Shown here one piece after another: positions 31,797-40,993 of a stretch of 64,000 bases of DNA; position 1 is the first letter of the stretch, and each line of letters starts with the position of its first letter. A program made the position numbers and the translations under genes. The stretch comes from Alkalimarinus alittae (GTDB lineage: Bacteria; Pseudomonadota; Gammaproteobacteria; Pseudomonadales; Oleiphilaceae). The stretch lies in NCBI RefSeq assembly GCF_026016465.1, contig NZ_CP100390.1, forward strand, positions 806,001 to 870,000, written 5' to 3'. The notes under the pieces are model-generated. The model saw nothing but the letters and a program-made list of their open reading frames with translations, was not told the origin of the DNA and did not search any database.

Positions 31797-33695
31797 ATGC
31801 ACTTTTTTCGTTTGTTGTTCTCTCTCTCTCTGATAGGGGGATTGTCAGGTTATGCGCTAGCAGAAACTCAAGCCGATGATCGCGCCGGTTATGCTCACTC
31901 AGTTAAGCAAAAAGCAGCCATGCTTAAGCTATCCGAAGATGATACTTGGCGAAAATTACTGCACTATCGACGCGACTATTTTTCAGGTACGGGTGTTAGT
32001 AGTTATGTTGATGATGCCACGTTCTTTTATGCGCCTGATGGTCATTTTAATGCTGAGAACGAGTTACAAAGTACTATTGATGCGTTTTTTATCAGTGAAG
32101 ACTTAGATGGGCAGCATGCTCAATGCCGTTTTGTTTATCGCTTTAAATGGATTTCAGAACAACTCGCACTGGACTCAGAAAAACTGCCTGCTGTTCGTTG
32201 TACTGAATATATCGAATGGAGAGAGCAGGTGAATGCGCATTCAGTCTCTCTTATATTTCCTGCAACTGCCTTGAATAGCCCATCTTCGATGTTCGGGCAC
32301 ACGCTACTAAGGTTTGATCCTAAAGACATTGAAGGTGGCTCTGACTGGCTATCGTATGCGCTCAATTTCGGCGCCAATATTAACAATGATGATAATTCCA
32401 TCTCTTTTGCGTTTAGAGGGTTGGCGGGTGGTTATCCTGGCGTTTATAACATGATGCGCTATTTTGAGAAAATCAAAGAATATAACCGAATGGAGAACCG
32501 CGATATATGGGAGTATAAGCTCAACTATACACCTGAAGAAGTTGACTTGATTTTGACTCATGTGTGGGAGTTAAAAAACATTAACTTTGACTATTATTTC
32601 TTTGATGAAAACTGTGCCTTTAGACTTCTTGAATTGTTAGAGCTGGTAAGGCCAGAAGTGAATCTTACCGAGCGCTTTAAACTTGATGCTATCCCTACTA
32701 ATACGGTGAGGGCAGTAGTAGACGAAGGGTTAGTTGAAAGTACGTATTTTAGGCCTTCGGAATTAGCCGAACTTCATGCTCGCATTGAGTCTTTACCGAA
32801 GGATATTCAACGTTTGGGTAAAGCACTATCTAATGATATTGATGTTATGAATACGCCAGAGTTTGAGGCTCTGAATCAGGCTCAAAAAGGTGAAGTGGTG
32901 CAAATTGCATATAGCTACCTACGTTATATACAACTTCAAACCCAACGTGATGAAGCGATGGCTAAACGAAGCTATCAGTTATTATTAGCACTTAATAAAC
33001 TATCGTCTAAAAAGGTGGTTGTAGATAGACCAGATGCCCCTGAAACCGGTCATAAAACCATTACTGCAGGTGTTTCGGTTGGTGAGCGGAATGATGAGGT
33101 GTTTCAGCAGATTAATTACCGTGTGACTTATCATGACTTGCTAGATAATCAGAAAGGCTATTTACGTGGCGCTCAAATTATTTTGTTTAATACCGAATTA
33201 AGACACTATAACAATGATGGTTTAAAGCTCAATCGATTTGATCTAGTGGATATTACCTCGTTATCAAAAAGGAACTTATTCCTAACACCTCTATCATGGA
33301 AAGTTCAGGTGGGCTACGAAAGGGTCTATAGCCGCAATGAGGAAGTGGGTGTTGTACAGTTAAACGGTGGGGCAGGTCACAGTTATGAGTTGTCAGATAA
33401 CGTCGAGTTATTTGGCCTGTTAACTGGGAGAATTGAGCACAATAAACAGTTTAATTCGATTCTTGAGCCAGCTATTGGTGTCGAGACGGGCCTACTTTAT
33501 TATTCACCTATAGGGACTCAAAAAGTGGACTTTTCTGGCTCGCAGTTTTTAAATGACGATTATCGGATGAGGGCTGGGTTTACTCAGAACTTTAATCTAG
33601 GTGTTAATCATGCGGTAAGAGTGTCATTAGCGCAGGAATGGCATAACGATGATGACTTCTACGATATATCGATCGGTTATCGGTATTATTTTTAA
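31797..33695 (+). CDS. DUF4105 (Lnb-type N-terminal domain) outer-envelope protein
   Basis: The 632-residue protein has a signal peptide (MHFFRLLFSLSLIGGLSGYALA). Residues about 130-300 match the DUF4105/Lnb N-terminal periplasmic domain, with likely catalytic His168 in PSSMFGHTLLRF and Cys273 in YYFFDENCAFRLLEL. The C-terminal part is rich in alternating aromatic strands and ends IGYRYYF, with a terminal Phe as in outer membrane beta-barrels. In Bacteroides, Lnb proteins with this domain were linked to lipoprotein N-acylation; whether that holds here is unknown. The ribosome binding site is weak. Confidence 0.8.
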   Translation: MHFFRLLFSLSLIGGLSGYALAETQADDRAGYAHSVKQKAAMLKLSEDDTWRKLLHYRRDYFSGTGVSSYVDDATFFYAPDGHFNAENELQSTIDAFFISEDLDGQHAQCRFVYRFKWISEQLALDSEKLPAVRCTEYIEWREQVNAHSVSLIFPATALNSPSSMFGHTLLRFDPKDIEGGSDWLSYALNFGANINNDDNSISFAFRGLAGGYPGVYNMMRYFEKIKEYNRMENRDIWEYKLNYTPEEVDLILTHVWELKNINFDYYFFDENCAFRLLELLELVRPEVNLTERFKLDAIPTNTVRAVVDEGLVESTYFRPSELAELHARIESLPKDIQRLGKALSNDIDVMNTPEFEALNQAQKGEVVQIAYSYLRYIQLQTQRDEAMAKRSYQLLLALNKLSSKKVVVDRPDAPETGHKTITAGVSVGERNDEVFQQINYRVTYHDLLDNQKGYLRGAQIILFNTELRHYNNDGLKLNRFDLVDITSLSKRNLFLTPLSWKVQVGYERVYSRNEEVGVVQLNGGAGHSYELSDNVELFGLLTGRIEHNKQFNSILEPAIGVETGLLYYSPIGTQKVDFSGSQFLNDDYRMRAGFTQNFNLGVNHAVRVSLAQEWHNDDDFYDISIGYRYYF

Positions 33696-33764
33696 GCCAA
33701 CTGTTTGGCGTGATAGATCTATAACATAAGACGTTCGCGCCAAATTGGCGTTCCTACAATTTAA
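33693..33764. repeat. REP-like palindromic element (left of the TRL gene)
   Basis: Read on the minus strand, 33736-33764 gives TGTAGGAACGCCAATTTGGC followed by GCG: a GTAG head, then a CGCCAATTTGGCG palindrome, the layout of bacterial REP sequences. A degenerate opposite half (CCAACTGTTTGG, then CGTGAT) lies at 33698-33717, so this may be a decayed inverted pair. Confidence 0.6.
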
Positions 33765-33890
33765 ACATATACTTGCTTTGGCTTGACCTATTTTAAATAG
33801 GTCTTGTTGCCTCTAGAAACCTGAGATTAAATTCAGTATAGTGCCCCCTCCAAATGGAATGAATTTATTTATTATCAAGGGAACTTCTAA

Positions 33891-34202
33891 ATGAAAAAAG
33901 TACTGATGACTGGTTTAGTTTCAGCAAGCCTAATGCTTGGTGGTTGCGCAACCTCTATGCCTGTTGGTTCATTATTAACGAGTGTAAATTTACCTGTTGC
34001 AGCAACGGCAAATACAGGTAAGTCAACCAAAGTTGGTGAAGCTTCTTGTACTAGTATTTTGGTACTTGTTGCTACAGGTGACTGTAGTATTGAGGCCGCT
34101 AAGAAGGCGGGTGGAATTACTTCCGTCAACCATATCGATTGGAAAGCGAATAATATCCTAGGTATTATTGGTAACTATAAAGTTGTTGTACACGGTAACT
34201 AA
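33891..34202 (+). CDS. TRL-like family lipoprotein
   Basis: The 103-residue protein has a lipoprotein signal peptide with lipobox LGGC (Cys19). The mature region contains VGEASCTSILVLVATGDCSIEAAKKAGGI, then the motifs HIDWKANNILGIIGNYKVVVHG, the hallmark of the TRL-like family. AAGGGA precedes the ATG at 33891. Function unknown. The gene stands alone between two REP-like elements. Confidence 0.85.
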   Translation: MKKVLMTGLVSASLMLGGCATSMPVGSLLTSVNLPVAATANTGKSTKVGEASCTSILVLVATGDCSIEAAKKAGGITSVNHIDWKANNILGIIGNYKVVVHGN

Positions 34203-34232
34203 TCGTAACGGGTTAAGTTGTATCTAAACAAC

Positions 34233-34307
34233 TTGTAGGGGTGCCTCTTTGGCGCGAAGATCTTGTTCAGTAGACCTATCGCGCCAAATTGGCGCTTCTG
34301 CAGTTTA
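34233..34307. repeat. Inverted pair of REP-like elements (BIME-like)
   Basis: On the plus strand TTGTAGGGGTGCCTCTTTGG then CGCGAAGAT is followed, after a short spacer, by an inverted partner TATCGCGCCAAATTGGCGCT then TCTGCA. The partner is closely similar to the copy at 33736-33764. Each unit has a GTAG- or GCAG-type head and an imperfect palindrome; together they would fold into a large cruciform. It lies between the TRL gene and the convergent livF. Confidence 0.65.
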
Positions 34308-34321
34308 GTTTATCTCTGGCT

Positions 34322-35023
34322 TTAGCCGCCTAAGTAAGCCTTCCGGACATCTTCGTTCACAAGCAAGTTATCGCCCGTATCCTGAAGTACCACCTCTCCG
34401 TTTTCTAGTACATAACCTCTGTCGGCGAGCCGTAATGCCTGATTCGCATTCTGTTCAACCAAAAATACCGTCATGCCTTCATCTCTCAGTTGTTCAATAA
34501 TTTCGAATATCTGATTAATGATAATAGGTGCTAGACCCAGTGATGGCTCATCGAGAAATATCATGCGTGGTTTAGTCATCAGCGCACGACCTATGGCAAG
34601 CATCTGCTGCTCGCCACCAGACATGGTACCGCTGCGTTGGCTTTGGCGTTCTTTTAACCGAGGAAATAACTTAAAAACGTATTCCAAAGTTGAGTCGAAT
34701 TCTCGCTTGTTAGTAAAGAAACCACCCATATGTAGGTTCTCGAGCACCGTTAATCCTGAAAATACTCGACGTCCTTCTGGTACGATGGCTAGACCGCTTC
34801 GCATAATATCGGCGGTGTTAGCCTGGGTTATGTCTTTACCTTCAAAGAGAATCTGGCCAGAGCTGGCTCTAGGATCGCCACATACCGTCATGAGTAGTGT
34901 GGATTTTCCTGCACCATTGGCCCCAATTAAAGAGACTATTTCTCCTTCGTTGACCTCTAGCGATACACCTTTTAAAGCTTCAATCTTACCGTAATGGGTA
35001 TGAACGTTTTGTAGCTTGAGCAT
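34322..35023 (-). CDS. livF: Branched-chain amino acid ABC transporter ATPase LivF
   Basis: One of two ATPases of the high-affinity leucine/isoleucine/valine importer. The 233-residue protein has Walker A GANGAGKST, signature SGGEQQMLAIGRAL and Walker B MIFLDEPSLGLAP. The typical LivF features are the short length and NQALRLADRGYVLENGEV. The start codon directly abuts the livG stop codon. It is the last gene of the livKHMGF series. Confidence 0.96.
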   Translation of the reverse strand: MLKLQNVHTHYGKIEALKGVSLEVNEGEIVSLIGANGAGKSTLLMTVCGDPRASSGQILFEGKDITQANTADIMRSGLAIVPEGRRVFSGLTVLENLHMGGFFTNKREFDSTLEYVFKLFPRLKERQSQRSGTMSGGEQQMLAIGRALMTKPRMIFLDEPSLGLAPIIINQIFEIIEQLRDEGMTVFLVEQNANQALRLADRGYVLENGEVVLQDTGDNLLVNEDVRKAYLGG

Positions 35024-35791
35024 TTACACCTCTCCCAAATAAGCTTTGATGACGTCTGGGTTAGCTCTGATTTCATCAGGGGTTCCAGAGGCGAGTGGTT
35101 GGCCTTGATTGATAACGTAGATTCGATCAGAGATACCCATGACCAAGTTCATATCATGCTCGATCAGCAAAATAGAGACGTTATAATCTTCTTTAAGGCT
35201 AACAATGAGCTCATCAAGCTCTTTTGTTTCATTAGGGTTTAGGCCTGCTGCGGGTTCATCGAGCATCAGTAGACCTGGCTCAGTTACCATACAGCGTGCT
35301 ATTTCGAGTCTTCTTTGCTGTCCATAAGCGAGGTTGCCTGCTTCGCGGTTAGCGAACTCGAATAGGTTTACTTTCTTAAGCCAGTAAACTGCTCGGTCAA
35401 TCGACTCTTGCTCTTTTTTGCGGTAAGACGGAGTCTTTAAGAGCCCTGAGAACAAGTTGGTGTTGACGTGCCTGTGCTGCGCAACTAGCAAGTTCTCAAT
35501 AACAGTCATTTGACTAAAGAGTCGAACATGTTGGAACGTTCTGACCATTCCCAAGCGGCTAATTTTAAAGTCTGCAAGGGTATGAATTTCTTTTCCCTTA
35601 TAGTTAATATTGCCGCCCGTGGGCTTGTAAAAACCACTTATACAGTTAAATACGGTGGTTTTACCTGCACCGTTAGGGCCAATGACAGAAATAATTTCTC
35701 GCTCGTTCACGTCGAGAGATACGCCATTAACAGCCAGTAGGCCACCAAAGCGCATTGATAAGTCTCTAACTTTTAACATCGGTTCAGACAT
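35024..35791 (-). CDS. livG: Branched-chain amino acid ABC transporter ATPase LivG
   Basis: The second ATPase of the importer, 255 residues. Walker A is GPNGAGKTT, the signature region is [15 protein letters not shown] and Walker B is [13 protein letters not shown]. It also has the LivG-specific [16 protein letters not shown] at the N-terminus and [19 protein letters not shown] in the middle. It overlaps the 3' end of livM by eight bases, so translation is coupled. Confidence 0.96.
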   Translation of the reverse strand: MSEPMLKVRDLSMRFGGLLAVNGVSLDVNEREIISVIGPNGAGKTTVFNCISGFYKPTGGNINYKGKEIHTLADFKISRLGMVRTFQHVRLFSQMTVIENLLVAQHRHVNTNLFSGLLKTPSYRKKEQESIDRAVYWLKKVNLFEFANREAGNLAYGQQRRLEIARCMVTEPGLLMLDEPAAGLNPNETKELDELIVSLKEDYNVSILLIEHDMNLVMGISDRIYVINQGQPLASGTPDEIRANPDVIKAYLGEV

Positions 35792-37052
35792 TGGTCAGCT
35801 CCATATGTTTACGTTTCATCGGGAGCAAACCCTGTGGTCGCCAGATCATCATTAGTACCATCATTAAACCAAACATTAGCATGCGGTATTCTTGGAATTC
35901 GCGAGCCAGTTCTGGCAGTACGGTCATAGCCACAGCGGCTAAAATGATACCAAGTTGCGAGCCCATGCCTCCGAGCACAACAATTGCTAGGATGATGGCA
36001 GATTCAATAAAGGTGAACGATTCAGGGCTTATAAATCCCTGTCTTGCCGAAAAGAAAGCACCTGCAAACCCAGCAAACGAAGCGCCAATAGTAAAGGCTG
36101 AGAGCTTGATAACAGTTCTATTTAACCCTAGTGAGCGACAAGCAATCTCATCTTCGCGTAGTGCTTCCCATGCTCTACCTACTGGCATGCGCATAAGTCG
36201 TCGGATGACATAAATTGTGAGCATTACGAGTACTAGCGCCAATAAGTAAAGGAATATAACTTTATAGCCGCTGTTGTAATCTATACCGAAAAATTCATGG
36301 AAGGGGATGTTGCCTTCTTCTTTTGCTCTTCGCCCAAACTCTAAACCAAATAGCGATGGCTTAGGAATGCTACCAATACCGTTAGGTCCACCGGTAAGGT
36401 GGGTCCAGTTGTTAAGGAGTATGCGGATAATCTCACCGAACCCTAGCGTTACGATAGCGAGGTAATCGCCTCTTAACCTGAGTACAGGGAAGCCAAGGAT
36501 AAATCCAAATGTTGCAGCGAATAACCCTGCAAGAGGAAGGCAAACCCAAAAGGATAGCCCAAAGTATTGATAAAGCAGTGCATAGCTATAGGCGCCTACG
36601 GCATAGAAAGCAACGTAGCCAAGATCTAATAGTCCTGCTAACCCAACAACAATATTTAGCCCTAGACCTAGCATAACGTAGATTAATACTAGTGTTGCAA
36701 GGTCTACATTGCCTCTAGACGCAAAGAAAGGCCAAGCTAAGGCCAGTGCAAGGACAACAAATGTGAATATTCTTTCACGCTTGTCTCTTTGAGCTTGAGA
36801 GGTTGCTACGGATGATGCATACGCCTTTCTAGGAAGGGGAATGTTTTTGGCGATGCTGATAATGCTTTCTTTCCATAGTTGGAAGAAAAATACCGCTAAG
36901 GACGCCAGTGCAATATAGATGAGAGTGGTTGATTCTGCACCTTCAAGTCTTGGTGTTAGGCCATCAGAGACAATATTTAACCCTAATAGCGGAAAGGCCA
37001 GAACAAACGTAACAACACCTGCGATTAATGCAGGAATAAATTTATCATTCAT
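35784..37052 (-). CDS. livM: Branched-chain amino acid ABC transporter permease LivM
   Basis: A membrane permease of 422 residues. The N-terminal extension carries two hydrophobic segments before the BPD_transp_2 permease core ([30 protein letters not shown], later [14 protein letters not shown]-like EAA loop). The ATG at 37052 overlaps the livH stop codon by one base (TGATG), and GGAG lies upstream; an adjacent TTG at 37055 is less likely. Confidence 0.94.
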   Translation of the reverse strand: MNDKFIPALIAGVVTFVLAFPLLGLNIVSDGLTPRLEGAESTTLIYIALASLAVFFFQLWKESIISIAKNIPLPRKAYASSVATSQAQRDKRERIFTFVVLALALAWPFFASRGNVDLATLVLIYVMLGLGLNIVVGLAGLLDLGYVAFYAVGAYSYALLYQYFGLSFWVCLPLAGLFAATFGFILGFPVLRLRGDYLAIVTLGFGEIIRILLNNWTHLTGGPNGIGSIPKPSLFGLEFGRRAKEEGNIPFHEFFGIDYNSGYKVIFLYLLALVLVMLTIYVIRRLMRMPVGRAWEALREDEIACRSLGLNRTVIKLSAFTIGASFAGFAGAFFSARQGFISPESFTFIESAIILAIVVLGGMGSQLGIILAAVAMTVLPELAREFQEYRMLMFGLMMVLMMIWRPQGLLPMKRKHMELTNV

Positions 37053-37981
37053 CAAATCTTCTCCACCTCTGGTTTTCCGAGCAAGCCAGTCGGACGGAAT
37101 AACAAAATAAGTATTAATAAACCGAACGAAACAACGTCTTTATATTCAGAGCTGAAGTAAGCGGATGTCATACTTTCAGTAACGCCAAGTAATAGACCTC
37201 CGAGCATTGCCCCAGGAATACTACCTATGCCACCCAATACCGCGGCGGTAAATGCTTTAAGACCCGCTATAAAACCAATATAGGGGTTAGTGACACCGTA
37301 ATACAAACCCAGAAGAAGACCCGCAACGGCGGCAAGTGCTGCACCAATAACGAATGTAAGCGAAATGATTCTGTTGGTATTGATACCGAGTAATCCAGCC
37401 ATTTTCATATCTTCAGATACGGCTCGGCAAGCGCGACCCATACGAGATTTGGCAATAAAGAATGTGAGTCCGCCCATGGTGATGAAGGTTGCTATAAATA
37501 TAAAGAGTTGCATATAAGATAGTGACGCCTGAAAACCTTCAGGTGGGCCAAAGCTCCACCCCCCCTGTATCAACGAAGGCATAGCAATATCTCTTGAGCC
37601 TTGAGCGATACGTACATAGTTTTGCAAGAATATTGACATGCCGATTGCTGAGATCAGTGCAATGAGCCTATTTCCACCTCTTACTGGCCGGTAGGCTACG
37701 CGTTCAATAGCCCAACCATAAGTACTTGAGATGAACATTGAAATCGCAAGGGTAATAATAAGAATAAGGGGTAAATATTCGATACCCAGTAAGGGGATTA
37801 ATCCGCTAATGGCGATAAACGAAACATACATGCCGATCATGTAAATTTCACCGTGGGCAAAATTTATCATGCCGATAATGCCATATACCATGGTATAGCC
37901 TATGGCGATTAACGCATAGGTACTACCGATAGTCAGGCCATTCAGTAATTGCTGAATGAAATAGAGGGTTGCTTCTAACAT
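37052..37981 (-). CDS. livH: Branched-chain amino acid ABC transporter permease LivH
   Basis: The second membrane permease of the importer, 309 residues, with the family start [42 protein letters not shown]-like region. It also has the EAA-type loop [20 protein letters not shown] and a C-terminal PTGLLGK. GGAG precedes the ATG at 37981. A strong terminator hairpin separates it from livK. Confidence 0.95.
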   Translation of the reverse strand: MLEATLYFIQQLLNGLTIGSTYALIAIGYTMVYGIIGMINFAHGEIYMIGMYVSFIAISGLIPLLGIEYLPLILIITLAISMFISSTYGWAIERVAYRPVRGGNRLIALISAIGMSIFLQNYVRIAQGSRDIAMPSLIQGGWSFGPPEGFQASLSYMQLFIFIATFITMGGLTFFIAKSRMGRACRAVSEDMKMAGLLGINTNRIISLTFVIGAALAAVAGLLLGLYYGVTNPYIGFIAGLKAFTAAVLGGIGSIPGAMLGGLLLGVTESMTSAYFSSEYKDVVSFGLLILILLFRPTGLLGKPEVEKI

Positions 37982-38071
37982 CAATGGGCTCCAGGCTCTG
38001 TTTAACTAGTTGGTGCTGTACACTGGATGATTGTCACCCAAAACAACCTTGTTTTAAGATGCCAATGATAC

Positions 38072-38107
38072 AAAAAAACACCCTCTTTTTATAAAAGAGG
38101 GTGTTTT
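38072..38107 (-). terminator. Terminator/attenuator between livK and livH
   Basis: A 15-bp stem (arms AAAACACCCTCTTTT and AAAAGAGGGTGTTTT) with a TAT loop; on the minus strand a T-run follows. It lies after livK and before livHMGF, so partial readthrough would give much more binding protein than membrane components. Confidence 0.9.
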
Positions 38108-38127
38108 GTTTTTAGTGCTTAAGTGGC

Positions 38128-39246
38128 TTATTTGGCGAGTGTTTTGCTGCCATCTGCATGCCATTGGTAAACGACAAAATCAAAGCTCTTCAAATCACCT
38201 TTTTCGTCAAACTGAATATCTCCAGTTGGCGTTTTAAAAGTCATTTCGCGCATTGCTTTCTGAACTTTATCAGTGTCAGTAGAGTTTGTTTTCTTCATTG
38301 CGTCTGCCATAACTTGAACGGCAGAGTAGGCGGTTAAAACAAATGCGCCGCTCGCGTCTTGCTCTTTTGCTTTAAACGAAGCGACGAGGTCAGCATTCTC
38401 AGGACGCTGGTCAAAGCTTGGTGGTAGCGTTACAAGGAGTTGCTCTGATGCTGGCCCTGCAATGGCACTTAAATCTTTATTACCAACACCTTCTGGCCCC
38501 ATAAACTTAGCTTTGAATTGCTTTTCAGCAGACTGGCGAAGAATTAGGCCTAGCTCTGGGTGGTAGCCGCCGTAGTAAACAAAATCAACGCCTTCTTTTT
38601 GTAGCTTAGCAATCAATGATGAAAAGTCCTTATCACCCGCGGTAACACCTTCGAACATGACAACATTAATGCCTTTGCTTTCTACGGTCTCTTTTACTGC
38701 GCTGGCAATACCTTCACCATATTGCTGCTTGTCGTGGATGATAGCCATTTTGGTTGGCTTCACTTTATCTGCGATATAGTTACCAGCGGTAGGGCCTTGG
38801 TGGCTATCTAGGCCGATGGTACGGAACACCATTTTGTAACCGCGAGAAGTGATTTCAGGGCTAGTAGATGCCGCAGTTACCATCATGATGCCTTCGTCTT
38901 CATAAATGTCTGACGCAGGTTGAGTCGAACTTGAACATAAGTGACCGACTACATAGCTAACGCCATCATTGACGATTTTGTTTGCTACTTGAACCGCTTG
39001 CTTTGGGTCGCAAGCGTCATCGTAGATTACGCCTTCTAGCTGCATGCCATTAACACCACCAGCCTCATTGATCTTGGCGATGGCCATTTGAGCACCGATC
39101 ATTTGCATATCACCGTACTGTGCTACGGGACCTGTTACTGGGCCAGCAAGACCTATCTTTAATGTTTCTGCCTGTGATAGTGCGGCTGCACCCATCATCA
39201 CTAAAGATGCACTAAAACCCAGAATTTTCTTGTTCACTTTTTTCAT
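38128..39246 (-). CDS. livK: Branched-chain amino acid substrate-binding protein
   Basis: The periplasmic Leu/Ile/Val-type binding protein, 372 residues. A signal peptide (MKKVNKKILGFSASLVMMGAAALSQA) precedes ETLKIGLAGPVTGPVAQYGDMQMIGAQMA, the type I periplasmic-binding fold opening. A conserved disulfide pair is likely: DDACDPKQAV and GHLCSSSTQPA. It heads the transporter series. AGGATC lies upstream of the ATG. Pseudomonads call this protein BraC. Confidence 0.95.
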   Translation of the reverse strand: MKKVNKKILGFSASLVMMGAAALSQAETLKIGLAGPVTGPVAQYGDMQMIGAQMAIAKINEAGGVNGMQLEGVIYDDACDPKQAVQVANKIVNDGVSYVVGHLCSSSTQPASDIYEDEGIMMVTAASTSPEITSRGYKMVFRTIGLDSHQGPTAGNYIADKVKPTKMAIIHDKQQYGEGIASAVKETVESKGINVVMFEGVTAGDKDFSSLIAKLQKEGVDFVYYGGYHPELGLILRQSAEKQFKAKFMGPEGVGNKDLSAIAGPASEQLLVTLPPSFDQRPENADLVASFKAKEQDASGAFVLTAYSAVQVMADAMKKTNSTDTDKVQKAMREMTFKTPTGDIQFDEKGDLKSFDFVVYQWHADGSKTLAK

Positions 39247-39619
39247 TATTATGATCCTGATATTTCAAATGATTGTATTTACAGGTATGGACTACCTTGA
39301 TCGGTATTCCCGTTGATTAAATGTCCGGCTCCGACAAACTATGAGCGTGTTTTATGCTCTAGGAGGTCATTGGGCATCAATACTACAAAGATTGCAGATT
39401 GATGAAAAGCCCGAAAATTGTAACGGTTATTTAAGCAAGCTTATGACAGGCTCGGCATAATGCAAGTAAGATTACCTCTGTACGCTGAAGATAGTTTAAT
39501 TTTCAGTGGGTTATCTTCGGTCTAACTTAAAAAAATTTATGCACTTTAGGTCTAAAGTGCAAAATAATAAAGTTCAATAAGTTTGCATAATTATTAGAAA
39601 GTATGAGAGTGGTAAGCGG
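39247..39619. other. Intergenic region upstream of livK
   Basis: No gene is seen. It should contain the livK promoter on the minus strand and holds, at its right, the terminator of the neighbouring lipoprotein gene (39531-39560). No Lrp site could be assigned with confidence. Confidence 0.5.
39531..39560 (-). terminator. Terminator of the orphan lipoprotein gene
   Basis: On the minus strand a palindrome GCACTTTAGACCTAAAGTGC (39541-39560) is followed by ATAAATTTTTTT. The stem is 9 bp by strict symmetry with a minimal loop. Confidence 0.75.
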
Positions 39620-40147
39620 TTACTCCTGCTCATTGCCTTGTTTGGCGGGGGGGGACATCAACTTGAACGCCTGTTTTACTTTTATGCTGTCACTGGCTGA
39701 ATCCACTTTAAGGACTAATTGGTGCGAAGTTGAACGTTCGCCTGAAGCGAGAATATGCTCAAAGCCTTTAGATTGGTTTTTTGCAGGAATGCTAATGCTA
39801 TTGTTTGCATTTCCTTTTTTCGAGCCTATACCTTGTCGGCGAAGGTATGCATTGTCGATATCTAAAGCACTCATTTCAAAAAGCGTATATTCGTTCGAAA
39901 ATTTAGCATGCACAAATTTTTTGAAGGTTGTGCTGTAAAACACCTTCTCACCGTACTTTAATTTCTTATTGACGTAATCCAAGGTCGATTGCCAGCTGCC
40001 CTGAGTGTTGGTTTGTGATGGGCTCAAACCCGACATTTCTGATTTTAAAATTTTGGCAGGGTTATCAGGATTAGCGTCAATTATTTTGACTGTTGAACAT
40101 CCGTATAGGGTAATGAGGCTAAGCAGCGCTCCTAGTATGAACTTCAT
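39620..40147 (-). CDS. Hypothetical lipoprotein
   Basis: The 175-residue product begins MKFILGALLSLITLYGC, a lipoprotein signal peptide with Cys17. I recognise no domain. The mature protein is polar, with a Lys/Tyr/Phe-rich middle (LKYGEKVFYSTTFKKFVHAKF) and a short acidic end. An eight-base C run (G8 at 39647-39654 on plus) encodes part of the C-terminal SPPAK, 12 codons from the stop. AAGGATG precedes the ATG. It stands alone with its own terminator. Confidence 0.7.
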   Translation of the reverse strand: MKFILGALLSLITLYGCSTVKIIDANPDNPAKILKSEMSGLSPSQTNTQGSWQSTLDYVNKKLKYGEKVFYSTTFKKFVHAKFSNEYTLFEMSALDIDNAYLRRQGIGSKKGNANNSISIPAKNQSKGFEHILASGERSTSHQLVLKVDSASDSIKVKQAFKLMSPPAKQGNEQE

Positions 40148-40249
40148 CGTTACATCCTTCTATTGGTCATCTGGCGTCTAGGTCATTGGAATAAGCAAGA
40201 ATCTATAAGGTAACAAATGAAAAGCGAAACTTATATGAATATAAAGAAC

Positions 40250-40287
40250 AAAAAAAAGGGCACTTAGGTTGCGATAACCTAGTGCCC
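40250..40287 (-). terminator. Orphan intrinsic terminator (possible small RNA end)
   Basis: On the minus strand the arm GGGCACTAGGTT pairs with AACCTAAGTGCCC (one bulge) and is followed by eight T. Nothing annotated on the minus strand between it and 40525 would need it, so it may close a short non-coding transcript that starts between about 40300 and 40500. Confidence 0.75.
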
Positions 40288-40440
40288 AAAGCTCTTCTCA
40301 GATGACAGGGAAGAAATGAATTAAATAACGTGAGGCCATTTTAATAAAATATAGACTGAGCGAAATAGGTGATTACCCCTATATCCCGTCAATCATCAAA
40401 GCGAGCCCTTACACTGGGCATGTGTTCTTTCTGAACCTAT

Positions 40441-40454
40441 TTGATGTAAATCAT
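40441..40454 (+). promoter_or_regulatory. FNR/ANR-type box with class II promoter geometry
   Basis: TTGATGTAAATCAT matches TTGAT-N4-ATCAA at nine of ten fixed positions. A -10-like GATACT at 40477-40482 places the box centre near -41.5, the usual class II activation distance. The hemerythrin gene starts at 40526. Confidence 0.82.
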
Positions 40455-40525
40455 TTAGATTTTCCCTGTAGTTTTTGATACTTACGCTCAACAATCAGAA
40501 CTGTCAAAAACAAAAATGAGACTCA

Positions 40526-40990
40526 ATGTATATGTCTTCAATATCAGAATTAATGACCGATGACCATCGTAGCTGTGATGAAATTTATGCTAATGCTGAA
40601 GAGGCGATCGCCGCAGGCAAGTTCGATTCAGGGCTAGCACTCTGGATGGAGTTTAGTAATAGAGTTGAGCAACACTTTACACTTGAAGAACAAACGCTAT
40701 TCCCCGGGTTTGAAGAGGCGACGGGAATGCGTGCAGGGCCGACAATGGTTATGCGTGGTGAGCACCTTCAAATGCGCGAGATGCTGAAATCGATTACTGC
40801 TGCGATAGAAGGTAAAGACGCGGATGATGCTTTAGGGCAGTGTGAATCTTTAATGATATTTATGCAGCAGCATAATATGAAAGAAGAGCAGGTTCTCTAC
40901 CCAATGCTGAATGACGCATTACCGAAAGAAGAGACTGAACAGAAAATTAGCAGCGCTCTAGTGGCTGTTCAAAACGTAACAAGTGGGTAA
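40526..40990 (+). CDS. Hemerythrin domain protein
   Basis: A 154-residue four-helix protein with the hemerythrin di-iron pattern: His in TDDHRSCDE, His and Glu in VEQHFTLEEQTLFPGF, His in RGEHLQMREM, and His with Glu in QQHNMKEEQVLYPML. Such proteins bind oxygen or respond to nitric oxide/iron-sulfur damage. It leads a three-gene unit (hemerythrin, DUF2249, membrane protein) with gaps of three and six bases, behind an FNR/ANR box. The start may be ATG 40526 or the ATG at 40532. Confidence 0.9.
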   Translation: MYMSSISELMTDDHRSCDEIYANAEEAIAAGKFDSGLALWMEFSNRVEQHFTLEEQTLFPGFEEATGMRAGPTMVMRGEHLQMREMLKSITAAIEGKDADDALGQCESLMIFMQQHNMKEEQVLYPMLNDALPKEETEQKISSALVAVQNVTSG

Positions 40991-40993
40991 AGA

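Larger units (their letters stand above)
40148..40525. other. Divergent intergenic region with FNR box and orphan terminator
   Basis: The region lies between the minus-strand lipoprotein gene and the plus-strand hemerythrin gene. It holds a complete minus-strand intrinsic terminator at 40250-40287 and an FNR/ANR box at 40441-40454. No protein-coding frame is convincing. Confidence 0.6.

Noticed and set aside
39603-39938. Plus-strand frame of 111 codons opposite the lipoprotein gene
   Set aside because: It is the shadow of the minus-strand lipoprotein, which has a proper signal peptide and ribosome binding site.
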